Positions 1 to 11,190 of a stretch of DNA of 60,000 nucleotides are shown one piece after another. Position 1 is the stretch's first letter, and every line of letters starts with the position of its first letter. Origin of the DNA: Bolinopsis microptera (lineage: Eukaryota > Ctenophora > Tentaculata > Lobata > Bolinopsidae); NCBI RefSeq assembly GCF_026151205.1, contig NC_087080.1, positions 6,492,797 through 6,552,796 on the forward strand, read 5' to 3'. The position numbers were made by a program, and so were the translations under genes. Below the pieces are notes generated by a model. It was given only the letters and a program-made list of their open reading frames with translations. It had not been told where the DNA came from and did not search any database.

Positions 1-211
1 CATATTTCACTGAATGCTTGATTTTTGGTTATTCAGCAAGAAATATTCTTGGAATTATCCTTTCCATTGTAATAAAACTAAATATGTTATGTCGACCCTG
101 TTTTGTTTTGTGTAAGTGTGTAGCTACATTATACTTGTATTTGTTTGTATTCTCTTGAAAGTCACACTGTGAGCTGATGTCTATTATATACGTCCTAAGT
201 AATTTAAACAG

Positions 212-595
212 GAATGATGCCCAATGTAGTTCTGAAGCTAACAATGCCCGCCTTGCTAAGCGTGCAACTTATACTCCTATCGACAGTCTAGAGGTAAAGA
301 GATAATCTAGTAGTATCTAGAGTTTGTTAATTGTTCATTACTAATACCTACCTTCAGGAGGTGAAGAGAATGTAGTAATTGCAGATGACCTCCTGTTAAA
401 ACTGATCCTAGATAATTCCTCCTCACTTCTATATGTAATTATAGTCACTCCTTCACAATCTTCTACTATTTCCTTTAACTGCTTACATACGCCTCCTCTC
501 CAGCAGCCTGGTGTCGCATCGTGCATAGGTCGTATCGTGCAAGAGGTTTCTTCAGAGGTCCAAAATTCTGATGTACACATATCGTTTAGATAATA
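212..595 (+). CDS. possible exons of an unidentified upstream gene
   Basis: Plus-strand reading shows an acceptor-like AG at 210-211 followed by an open frame to a donor-like GAG|GTAAAG at 293/294 (ending ..RATYTPIDSLE). A second open frame from about 374 ends with TAA at 593-595 and includes SQSSTISFNCLHTPPLQ. The two frames can be joined in phase only with a weak acceptor near 373. The minus strand over 341-580 is also open and reads protein-like, so strand is uncertain. I do not recognise a family. Treat as a low-confidence candidate for the 3' end of a gene lying mostly outside the window. Confidence 0.2.
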
Positions 596-751
596 TTAAT
601 ACGAAGTGGTACTGTGAACCTTGTTGGTTCACAATTTATGATTGTACATTGAAATGTAAAGCGTTTGAGAGGCATATCAGAGCAAACAATCAAGATAAAC
701 TTTGAATGTATTTGTATATAATTTGGCTCATCTGACAAAGTGGTGATCAGT

Positions 752-940
752 GATTGGAACATTAAATTAATTTCTAACCTGGATCAGCTATTATCGTTAC
801 TATCAGAATGGTCAGATACAACAGCACCATCATTTGTAAGACTGGCTGTTGAAACTGGAAACAACTTATGGTCGTTTTTATATTTTACGTCAGTAAACAA
901 GCGAGGAACTGCGAATGGGATTATTCACAACAAGAAATAA
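752..940 (+). CDS. possible terminal exon, unidentified
   Basis: An open plus-strand frame follows an AG at 750-751 and ends with TAA at about 938-940; an AATAAA-like hexamer overlaps the stop. The peptide includes SNLDQLLSLLSEWSDTTAPS and FVRLAVETGNNLWSFLYF. It could be a last exon of the same upstream gene as 212-595 or chance. No domain recognised. Confidence 0.2.
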   Translation, partial: DWNIKLISNLDQLLSLLSEWSDTTAPSFVRLAVETGNNLWSFLYFTSVNKRGTANGIIHNKK

Positions 941-1100
941 AGTCTTAGATTTTTTTACTGGTACGTTTTTTATAAAATTATAGTGCTCAGTCGTTCGTAT
1001 GTTTGACGAGGTAATTTTGTAATTTTGTCTGGTAAAATAGTTTAATCGATCCTTGACCTCTGCAAGGTGACAATCTCCGTAATCATTAGTATTGAACTTT

Positions 1101-2170
1101 TGCACTATGTGTTAGTAAAAGCCGGGAATGAGATTTACGATCGTAACTTGTCATTGGCCATCTTGCTGTTCTTCGGTATTTTTACTTTAATCATAGTATA
1201 TATTATATACATGATATAAGAAGAGAAAAGAAAAATATATATAAGCTCTCAATGATGCCTGAAAGATAGCTGTTCTGACCAGACAAATCGGCCGTTTTTG
1301 CTCGAATTTATCCTCCATAACTTATAATGTCATTGGTAAAAGTGGCCCATCCAAATAATCGAGAGGAAAATTAGAACTTTCGTTCACTGCTGCAGGTGGG
1401 GTACCTATGGTTAAAATCTTAAAAGTGGGTCATGAAGATTCTTAAATTGTGGGCCACATCTGGCACACCACCATAATTTCTTAACCACATACCAACTATA
1501 TTATAAAGTTTAAATTGTGAGGTATGTATGCTGCAGTATTGAAACGCTAGCTAATAAAAAGAAATTTATCAAGATCATGAAACAATCCACATACCACACA
1601 TTCTTCATCATTTCATAAAATCAACACTCAAATGGCCAGCTTCAGCTTAATTAAATTACAAGAAACATCTAAATATCACAGTGCTTTGTTCTGCTCCTCT
1701 GTACTTAGCTCTACATTAGAGTCTCTCCAGAAAGTACACATTTCTTTTGTTAAGACCATCCCTTTTGTGTAGTTACATAGTTCAGAATATAAACAACAAA
1801 AACAATACATTGTACATACTAATAGTGTGTTTGAGTGTAAACTGTGTGTATGTTGAGGCATAAGAGAGAGAGAGCAAAGCAATCCCACTCTCTGTGTATA
1901 TTGTTCATATTTACAATGTTTGTATCCGGAACTTGTTATAATGCTTGTTTTAATTACAATTAATTTGTTCCTTGTTTGTTTTGTAGTAAACTATGAAAAT
2001 AAAGCTATGGAATGTGCGTACTTGGCATCCATTCAAAAATAGATAATCAGTTTGACAATACATTAAAAAGCGATACAATATTAATTCCCAGGGGTCAAGC
2101 ATATAATCAAATTAAAGATGCAGTGCTCCCAAAATTAGTATTCTACATATTTACAGTACTTTATTTTCAG
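1101..2170. other. no gene recognised
   Basis: AT-rich sequence with no credible exon on either strand. The first coding exon of FHIP2 (start codon and roughly the first 15-20 residues of the family) should lie here or further upstream, but I could not identify it. Confidence 0.4.
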
Positions 2171-5100
2171 GATCAATTTACCAGAACGCAGAACCAGTTC
2201 GTAGAGCAATGGAACAACGTTGTGGAATGTCTGTCTTCGCGCACAGGTTACTAATTGTCAGGGGCGATGCACTTGTCTTCAACAACCCTGCTGTTTTCTG
2301 ACAAATGTACTACTACTAAGGGTCATTTTCTGTAAATCAACTTTAAATATTTCAATTCTGTAATCGCCCTGGGTAAGCTGCTGTCCAATATAAACTGGTT
2401 TTCTAGGGGTTTTTTTTTGTTTACTTTCGAAAATAATAATAATAAATGGTGTTTAAGACACTACTACTATGAAGTTACATAATACATATATATACATGTA
2501 CATTGTACATATGTACTTAGTGTGAAAAGAACTATATTTAAAAGCCCAAATACTAAGATTCAAATTAAATACAAGACCGACAAAACTCACTTACTAGTTT
2601 TTAACTCTAAAAACTGCACTAGACATACTCTTTATCAGTAAATATACCCATTAAACTGATTACATCCTAGGAATAGAGCGTCTCCAAATCATATTGTGAC
2701 AAATTGAATAAGTATGTCTTTAAACCAATTTTAAACGTATCCACTGTATAACACATTTTAACTGATGGTGGTAGAGTGTTGTAAATTTTGGGTCCAATAA
2801 CACTGAAAGATCCTTGTCCAGCATGGAATACTGCACGAGGAATAATGAGTTTGAGAGAGTGTCCAAACATTTCCTATAGATAGTCAGGCGCCATTCCAAA
2901 ATCATTTTCCAAACATATGACGGGGTTTCAGCAATTGCCTCAAAATCACAAATAATAATTCTGTACATATCTCGTATACTTTTTTAAACGAATTGTCAAT
3001 ATTTAATTAAGAGACAGAATACTGTACCTGTACGTGTTTCTGTTGTATCTGATAACTCGCATAATCATTAATTCTCAGCTATGTTGGTTAATTTAATGAT
3101 CATATTACATACCAATTAACACATAATATATACATTATTATGTTTCCGACGTTCGGGTATAGATGAATGTAATCTCAACTTCTCACTCCCTCAGCGATGC
3201 TGGCTCCCAACATTTACGACACAAAAGCGTCAGTTCACATTGCAGACATGATTTACATGATTGAACACGACAAGATTCCAGATGATTCTGACTATGTAAG
3301 GAATGCGATCGAATTAGTCTATGTTCACTTATCGACACATTGTTTTCTAGTTTGGCTCATGACGCGACAGACATGATATTAGAGTTTGTCGCGCGCACGA
3401 CATTATATTGGACCGCGCGGCTTTGTAGAATTCACGAACGGGCTTGTTTGGATTGCGTCACCTTTGATGCCACCTTTCTTACTGTCAACAAAATTATATC
3501 ATTTGTCAACACTATGTTAAATTATACTTCAGGGTCCATGCGTGGAATTTATTCTACAGAACGAAGTGTTATCAACACTCCAGCTCCATGCTCAAAATGA
3601 CATCCCGGTCGGTCTGCGAAGAATCGTCCTCGCCTTCTTCTCCCAGCTGGTTCAGAAACTCCAAAGATCTGTTATCCCTCATCTCCACATTCACAAACCG
3701 CTTCAGGTTAGCTACAAGTTTTCGGATCATTTAAACATCGGTAATTCCGTTTCCGGTTTAGCAACTTATAGCACAGTTTTGTATTCTATTTTCTAATACG
3801 GTAGCATGACCGCCTTGAGTTAAACTAGCAGTAATTCTCCTTCTTATTAAATCACTGAATTCACAAATAATTCGTTGCAGAACATGATTTGTGTCTGCGG
3901 TGGAGGGAAATACCCGATTGATGAAATCAACTTCCTCACCTCTGTCCTAGGAAAATTTCACGAAGATCCCTCTCTTGTGAATCTGTTCATGGGTGAGACC
4001 CGGTCAAAGAACGGAACAGTGGTAAGTTCATGAACAATTTTGTCTCTGTGGTATATTGTGTCTTAGATAAATAATAGGTCAGAGCTTCTATGGCGCAATC
4101 GGTTAGCGCGTTCGACTGTTAATCGAAAGGTTGCTGGTTCAAGTCCAGCTAGGAGCGATTCTTTTACAGTCCATGAAAACATCTTATGGTAACCCCGTTG
4201 AAATTACGTTCATTGCTTAGAATTAAGCAACAAGCTTCTATGGCGCAATCGGTTAGCGCGTTCGACTGTTAATCGAAAGGTTGCTGGTTCAAGTCCAGCT
4301 AGGAGCGAATCTTTTGTAGTCCATGAAAACATCTTATGCTAACCGCATTCAAGTTTCATTGATATACCTTTACTTGGATTTCAGCATCAAGCTTCTATGG
4401 CGCAATCGGTTAGCGCGTTCGACTGTTAATCGAAAGGTTGCTGGTTCAAGTCCAGCTAGGAGCGAGTCTTTTATACATCGCCTAGAATACAGTAGAATGA
4501 CTATTTTATTAAGTAGTAAAAGGAAGTAAGCATACAGCAGATTATGTAGTTACAAAATTGTCTTATATTGTCTTATAATAGTGTCCAGTTTAATAAAGTA
4601 AGCGATTTCAGAACTACGAGTTGAGGATTGTCGATGCTCTCATATCACTATCACACAGCAAGGTAAATTAAGGAGGGTTTCGAACACAATATCTGTGCTC
4701 TTCATTTAGTTGCGAGATGCAGCCATTTTGGAATTGACTTCCACCAACATATGCTTTATACATGACGTGTGCGATAATCAGCAATTGCACTTGTACAGTA
4801 CATACAAATTTACAAATGTACAAATGTATGTACAAATTTTGACGTTTCATTTTTCAATGAGGGCAATTTGGAATGAGCTATCAATACGTAATCCCTTGTT
4901 TATGAGTATTTGCACAACTAATTAACACTAATCTCGTAATTACTCAGGAAGATAGAGTCGTTAAGAAGAGTTGTGAAAGTTTACTAATGTGTGTATCTGC
5001 TGATAGCGAGTACATTATTGACAGTGTTCTGTCTTACACCATTCTGGTTCAAGATCTGGTTAGTAAAAGGGACATTTTCAGAGTTTCTGTTTTTATAAAT

Positions 5101-8100
5101 AGTGCTAAAAACCTGTTGTCCTTATGCTAAATTCTTAATGACCTAAACGAAATAATAATCATCACCAATTTAACCTTTCTTAATCTTATGCAAATCACCA
5201 TCACATGAAAAACGATAAACCTGACGTACCCCAGGTATCGAGGCTGTGCCAGAGATACAACTCATTCCAATCCGACCCAGACTTACTGCTGACCACGACC
5301 ATATCATGGAACACCCAGTTGGAGGCCGTCATGGCTGGGAGCCTTGATAAAGCCACTGTCAGACTGCTTCTTTGGGTGAGTAATTTTTACACTTTTACAG
5401 ACAATTGTTGCTGCTATTTGGACACTATTTAGCTGAACAATAAGTATAATAACCTACGTACGTCATGCTGCTGATGACAGGTGATGGTCGTACCGCTTAT
5501 AAGCACATGTCATGATTGCATTGAAAATAAGGATCTAATAAAAACTTAAATCCAATTTAACATATCTCAGTTGGATTACCTGAACAGTGTAGCAACGTCC
5601 TCGCACCCTAATTTTGTTAACAAGTTGCTACGTCACCTGGCTAAAGTCTTCCTACACACTCACATACTCAATGATTTCAAGTCCTCTCAGCCACTTGACG
5701 TTGTCAAAGCCCTGGCCATGTGCCAGAAAATGTTGGGTGTTGTGACTTCTGAACTACTATTGGTTGAGGTTCGAAATTATATTTTTGTTTTGATAAATGT
5801 TGTTAAGTCAGTTCTCAGTACTTGTAATTCTTTAATTTTGTGGGGGAGTTAGGATTAAACTGGCTTTTAAAATTGAATAATTTCACATTATTCTTCCAAA
5901 TAGTAGAGTGCTAAAATCTAACACATATAAGCACTCCATTTATCTTAATTCCAAAACCCCCACCAGGTACTGAAGTTCCTAACAGATGACCCAGTAATAA
6001 CCACGCTCTGTTCGCTCTTGAACAACGAGGATACCCGAGTACTGACCAGTGTCCTCACGCTCCTGTGCGAGTTGTTCGAGACCCGACACTCGCTGGTTGT
6101 GGAGACACTCGTCCTGCGGTATACTCGTAAGAATGTGAGCGTGAGAAGCAAGTTGTTGTTGGAGAGGGAGGAGGAGTACAGACCCATACTCATCAGGGCT
6201 AACAGCAGGTAATTAATTAGAGGTTTAAAGAGTTAATCAATTATTAGGTGATTGGTGATCGGTCGTTTTTATTGAGTTTTTAGGCTTGAGATTGAGAGAA
6301 AGAACTTGTGGTATCGATTTTGGCAATGCCCGAGAATCAACGTGTAGCTAATCAAGCTATAATTGTTTGAACTCGAGTTCTATATTTCAGTGACAGTGGA
6401 GTTGATGAGATGTACAGCGACGAGGAGACTAGTTTCATCCACATGGACACATCCATGGTAAATCACTTCGAGGCGGACCAACAATCACCATCCCTCGCCA
6501 GAAAACTACAGGAATTAGAGATCTCTGAGAATACTGTATCGTCAGAGGGCAGGGATACTCAGCAGCATGACTGTGTGACGTCATTAAACATTGATGTGAC
6601 GTCATCAAATGATAACGTTACGTCATCACAGAATGCGACCGTTTCATTACATGAACATGTAACATCATCAGAAAACAATGTGGATTCATCAGAAAATAAC
6701 ACAACGTCGTTAGAAAATAACGCAAATCTATCTGAACATAATGTGATGTCATCAGAAAATAACGTGAATCTATCTGAAAATAATGTGACGTCATCAGAAA
6801 ATAACGCAAATTTATCTGAAAATAACGCAAATCTATCAGAAACTAACGCGGTATCAACAGAAAATAATGTGACGTCATCAGAAAACTGTTCCACATCATC
6901 AGTTCCTCAGGAAGCAGAAACATCGTCTCAGGACGGGTTTGTAATTGATGCAACATCGTCAGCTGGAGGTTCAATACCGTCTGAACAGTCCAACTGTAAA
7001 TCAGTCTCAACTGATAGTGTTATGGGGGAATTAGATTCTAGCTCCTCGACATCATTATCAATTAGTGAAATTAACTACGAGCCTTTAGACTCCGGGAACC
7101 CTGAAACATATGGTAAAAGTTGCGAAGAAAATTCAGTGGCCGATAAAGTTACCAGCGATAGTCCAGAATCAATTGTAATATCTGAGACTCCCCAAGAGGA
7201 ACCAAACTTTCCAGAAAACATTAAACCGATAAATCCTGCCAAGGAAGCTTTGAAGAGTTCATCTATAACTCTGGAGCACAACCGTGTTGGATCACCTAAC
7301 CACTTCAAGACAGTTATTGTTTCTCATGACCAAGCAGAAGACAGCAGAAAGGGAGATAAGAATGGAAAGATTACACTAAAACTAGGTATGATCCGGAAAT
7401 TTGAATTTTGTGAAACAAATTACCCTCCCCCTCATAAATAATGGATTTATTTTACAAACTGTTTAAATATCTTCTCTCTCAACGATCATCTGCAAGATTT
7501 TCTGCTGATCATATTTATATCGAAATAAAATCACTTCAGAGGCATCAGTAGCAAAATTTGTGGAACTAATGCCAGTTCTGGATCAACCCAAAATGGCGGG
7601 ATTTAACGAGTATCTTTATGATGCTCATCTCAAGGTACACATCAGTTCATATTAAATTGTTAATTTCTTTAAATCGTGTGCAACTTCAGACAACTTTGTT
7701 TTGCATTATTCTAACAACTGGTAGATCATGTGAGCATATTATGCATTTTTCAATGTAAACTATCTATTATTACTAACAAAGTTTAGTAAAATTTAATATA
7801 AATTCACGACACATTTTCAGGCTGAAGAGGTTATGTATGCATACAGCTGGATCCCCGCCCATTACAGCTCAATTGAGGATGACGACCTAATCTCAGATAT
7901 TGGAGTTTTCCTGGAGAAAGTTTTCTCCATGGTTCAGAGCATACCTTATCAGGTAATTCTTATCTTTATAATTTGAGGAGACAAAGCACACTTCACTACC
8001 AACCTTTTTCAAACCTTGCATATGTAATTTTCTGGTTCTCGATTTTATGATAAAATTACTGGTCAGCTACCCATACATGTACATTGTACAGCTGATATTT

Positions 8101-8749
8101 AATTTTTATGTGTAATTTAAGTATGTGTTTAACTCAATTTCTATAACTAACTTATTAACCACCCACCTTCAGAGTTACATGGTGAACATGTTGCTGATGT
8201 CGTTGGTTTCAGAGATAGTTCACATACCTCACGACAGCGTTACCTTGTTGCTCCTTGACACTTCTCTTCCATCTCCCCCTTTGTACAACGCTTTACTTGA
8301 CATCTCGCGGGAGTTCCGTGATATTTTCGAGGTGAGTTGTCTGAAAATTAGGAGACCACGAATTCTCCTGCATCATGAATACTTGAAAAAATGTGCACTG
8401 AAACGTGGATCAGGATCTTCAAGTTAATTGAATAACACTTCGTATAATTGTCTAATACTTATGATTGATGAATGATTAGGCAATATTCTTTCATCCTCGG
8501 TGGTTCACTGGTTCTGTTAATATTAATCTAAATTGTAATTATAAAATGAACCTACTAATTAATTAATTGATTAATTAATTAGTAATTATAACATGAGCCT
8601 ATTAATTTCCCCAGGCTAGCCCCACTCTAAAAGATCTTCTCCGGACGGAACTGGACTATGAGATGCCAGATGTTTGTAGAGCTGCATTCCTTACAGAGGA
8701 ATTCTGTAAGGAACTAGCTGCTACAGCTCTTGTTAAGTCCACCACGTGA
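2171..8749 (+). CDS. FHIP2: FHIP2 (FAM160B / RAI16-like), 14 visible exons
   Basis: FHIP proteins join Hook adaptors and AKTIP/FTS in the FHF complex, which links dynein to endosomal or secretory membranes. Exons: 2171-2246, 3195-3295, 3533-3706, 3881-4021, 4612-4662, 4948-5058, 5235-5375, 5571-5768, 5967-6208, 6391-7385, 7540-7634, 7821-7952, 8173-8331, 8615-8749. All are flanked by AG/GT, phases agree, and the sum is 2751 nt (916 residues plus TGA). Family landmarks: GPCVEFILQNEVL near the N-terminus, VIPHLHIHKPLQ, the Leu-rich helical block KLLRHLAKVFLHTHILNDF, and the conserved C-terminus FLTEEFCKELAATALVKS. The start codon exon was not found. Exon 10 encodes an unusually long Ser/Glu/Asn-rich linker (about 330 residues where vertebrate homologues have a much shorter one). 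The match is closer to FHIP2 than to FHIP1, but FHIP2A and FHIP2B cannot be separated. Confidence 0.93.
2667..2870 (-). mobile_element. LINE 3' fragment (reverse transcriptase C-terminal tail)
   Basis: A minus-strand open frame of 67 residues contains GSFSVIGPKIYNTLPPSV and SQYDLETLYS. The pattern of a hydrophobic strand, W/Y-N-x-LP-x-S-V, then F-K-x-x-L-K-x-x-L-F is the typical C-terminal end of CR1/L2/Jockey-like non-LTR retrotransposon ORF2 proteins. It lies inside the first visible intron of FHIP2, antisense to the gene. No RT palm motifs remain nearby, so it is a 5'-truncated remnant. Confidence 0.7.
4084..4157 (+). tRNA. tRNA-Asn (GTT), copy 1
   Basis: A 74-nt cloverleaf: acceptor GCTTCTA pairs with TAGGAGC (one T-G wobble), discriminator G. 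The anticodon loop CTGTTAA gives GTT. Box A (TGGCGCAATCGG) and box B (GGTTCAAGTCC) are intact, and TTTT follows within 10 nt as a Pol III terminator. No intron. It lies in the intron between FHIP2 exons 4021 and 4612, same strand as the gene. Confidence 0.96.
4234..4307 (+). tRNA. tRNA-Asn (GTT), copy 2
   Basis: Identical 74-nt sequence to the copy at 4084, starting 150 bp later, with its own TTTT terminator. The spacer also repeats parts of the first spacer (AGTCCATGAAAACATCTTATG follows both), showing that the repeat unit is larger than the tRNA. Confidence 0.96.
4391..4464 (+). tRNA. tRNA-Asn (GTT), copy 3
   Basis: Third identical copy, 157 bp after the second, followed by TTTT. The three genes form a small direct tandem array inside an FHIP2 intron. 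Confidence 0.96.
6665..6895 (+). repeat. 11 x 21-bp coding repeat (heptad SSENNVN-type)
   Basis: Within FHIP2 exon 10, eleven successive 7-residue units read S/L-S-E-N-N-x-x (for example SSENNVN, LSENNVT, SSENNAN). The reading frame is unbroken over all 231 bp, and silent as well as replacement differences separate units. It is probably a disordered, length-variable linker region. Confidence 0.85.
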
Positions 8750-9449
8750 CAGATGCACATTGCACGTGACAGATGCACGTGACAAACCTACAACATGATA
8801 GTTTATCTAAACTGACAGAGTAATAATGAAGTTTTTATTTTCAGTACGTTTTACAGGCTGATATAATTAAAGGATTGGATTTGGATAGCTATTTTAATTT
8901 GGCGTGGTTTTGTAAATTTTGAAACGAGTTATTCTTATTTCAGTGAACTACTTTAAGATTGATATGATATTTGGCAAGGTACTCATTTTGATTTCGAATT
9001 GAGCGTATTTATTGAGAATCAAGCTCATTTAAGAACATCCCCTACAAATTGTACGAAGGCTGCAAATTGGTGAATTCGTTAAATATGTCTTATGTTGTGA
9101 GTTTTTATATTTGTCAATTACATTTGTTATGCCTTCTGGGAGTTATTTCAGTCCAGTTAATATTTGATAGAATTTAAAATCATGTTTAATTCTGATAACT
9201 TTTCTTATTGTCTGCTAAATTCTCAATTATTTCCAATCTACTCAATCGACTGGTTGAGCAACATTACCGAAAATTAAATTATTTAAATATGTGTAATGTA
9301 TGATACTGCTTAACAATTGCATTCAGCTTCGAAATTATAAATACTTAATTACAATATATTTTCTGTCGACAAGTGATTAGCACCATTTCACGATTAGAAC
9401 TTTCATCTTAATCTGATTTTTTGTTGTTGGTGGTCATTATTCTTTTTAG

Positions 9450-9527
9450 GAATATAAAATCTTTAAAAATCTGTACCCATACGACGAATTCTTGGATTTC
9501 AATGAAATCCATATACCATTTGAAAAG
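9450..9527 (+). CDS. candidate orphan exon, unidentified
   Basis: TCTTTTTAG| precedes an exactly 26-codon open frame (phase 0-0) that ends at AAG|GTAGTA. The peptide includes KIFKNLYPYDEFLDFNEI. Less convincing exon-like pieces with matching phases lie upstream at 8845-8911, 8944-8978 and 9034-9069, but the introns implied between the first three are only 32 and 55 nt. The last 18 bases of this candidate and its donor site fall inside the left arm of a 32-bp palindrome. I do not recognise the family. Confidence 0.3.
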
Positions 9528-9574
9528 GTAGTACAATGAAATTTTCATTGTACTACCTTTTCAAATGGTATATG
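9510..9574. repeat. 32-bp perfect palindrome with 1-nt centre
   Basis: Arms 9510-9541 and 9543-9574 are exact reverse complements around T9542 (centre CAATGAAATTTTCATTG). Either a foldback duplication of the candidate exon end or an assembly or cloning fold-back. Confidence 0.9.
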
Positions 9575-10076
9575 TTTACCACTCCCAGTGGTAGTGGTAG
9601 TGGTAGTACCACCGCAGTTTAGAAGGTGCTTATCTCTGACACTGTAATTGCACGAGAACTTTTTGTGTTCTGAGGGGAAGAATCTTTGAACTTTTTAATT
9701 GAATTAATTACATTCTGGAATGCTTTTTATCTCAAAATTATCGTTTCATTTTCTACGTTTCATGATCCAAATATTTTAGACATAAAAGTGCGATCACACT
9801 GAGACATTTGATTCTCCTGAAATAAAACCATCTTATGCCTTGTCGAAAAATTGTGCAAAAGTAAAATTCTACCACATACCATAACCAATAACAATCTAAT
9901 AATTGAATGTTAGAATAATACTGAAGAAAAAGAACTTTAATTGATAGGTTCTGCAGTATATTTTTGTCCATGTCATTAGCGTTAAAATTTCAGCGTATGG
10001 GCACCCGGCACTCAATCACAATGAATCTGTCCGAATAAATGTTTCACTTTTGAGTTTGTTTTCTGCAGCATGTGAT

Positions 10077-11159
10077 CTATCGTACCTCAGTCATCGAGAG
10101 CACGATCAGTATCTGTAGAGAACTGACCACAATCGCTGTAACTTTAACAGATAATAGTGGTGCAAATGAAACCATAACAGTTCCGTTCAGTCCGATACCG
10201 TAAGCGATACTAGAACCTGAAGCCAATCCCGAAGCTCCGAAGTAATCCGCGTCGTATAAAATGTAGGTCGCGGCCATTGCAGTGATTCCAAACAAGAATT
10301 TTACGATGAAGTTGGTGAGGATAACCACAACAAGGTTATCTTGCGCAAGCATCCCAGCAAAACATCCCACATTCACGACAGCAACGATCAGCTGCAATGT
10401 TCTAAAACAAACGAGGTGTCTGACATGGTGAACAAATAATCGGCCAGCTACCGCTGCAAAGGTAACCAGAGCCAAAAGTAAAAAATCTAGTCCCTGAATA
10501 ACGGTAGTAGAACAGTCACTATTTGATCCGACCTCATCAATCTTTAGTGCCTGGATCAAATATGGAACTAGAAGAATTGTAAGCCAGCCCTGAAACGAGT
10601 TCACTGCACAGTATAATCCGAGTTTTGTTGTCCTGGCAACAAAGTTAGGTATTTTTTCCTCCGTGTCTGAGTCCGAATTCGTCGTCAGATCTTGTGCTTG
10701 CTGGGCATCCGTCTTGTTCAAACAGAAATGAAGCATAAAAATAGGTGGCACGAAGATGGGCAATGAAGTAAAAAGGATGAAGGTTCTCCAGCCCAATACT
10801 TCTAGAAGCAAATATGCCAGGAATGCACACCAAATACCTCCAGCAGTGTATACTAGTGAAGCTATCAGCATGATATCAGCTAGTATTAACTTGCTGGAGA
10901 CGAGCTCTGCGATCAGAACGGTGTGTATGGAGAGGTTGAGACCAACACAGAATCCTATCAGAGCTCTAGAGAGGAGGAGGGTGGCATAGTTAGCCACAAC
11001 AGCACATACAACCGTGCTCACTATACTGAGGTAGAGAGATAACAGACTCAACTCTCTTCTTCCAAACCTACCGAAGTTAGATTATAGGGTGGTTCTCAGG
11101 CGTAAATTAAAATTAGGGGTCGTTCACATATTACGTTATCATTTTTTGGAACATTTTTA

Positions 11160-11190
<31 letters not shown>

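Larger units (their letters stand above)
8750..10076. other. intergenic between FHIP2 and the MFS gene
   Basis: AT-rich. It holds the candidate exon at 9450-9527 and the palindrome at 9510-9574, listed separately. A GGTAGT simple tract lies near 9590-9612. The rest, including 9620-10076, shows nothing recognisable. The two flanking genes converge tail to tail here. Confidence 0.5.

Noticed and set aside
4323-4529. 68-codon plus-strand frame
   Set aside because: It reads straight through the third tRNA-Asn gene within an intron.
6559-6894. 111-codon minus-strand frame
   Set aside because: Antisense shadow of the FHIP2 heptad repeat.
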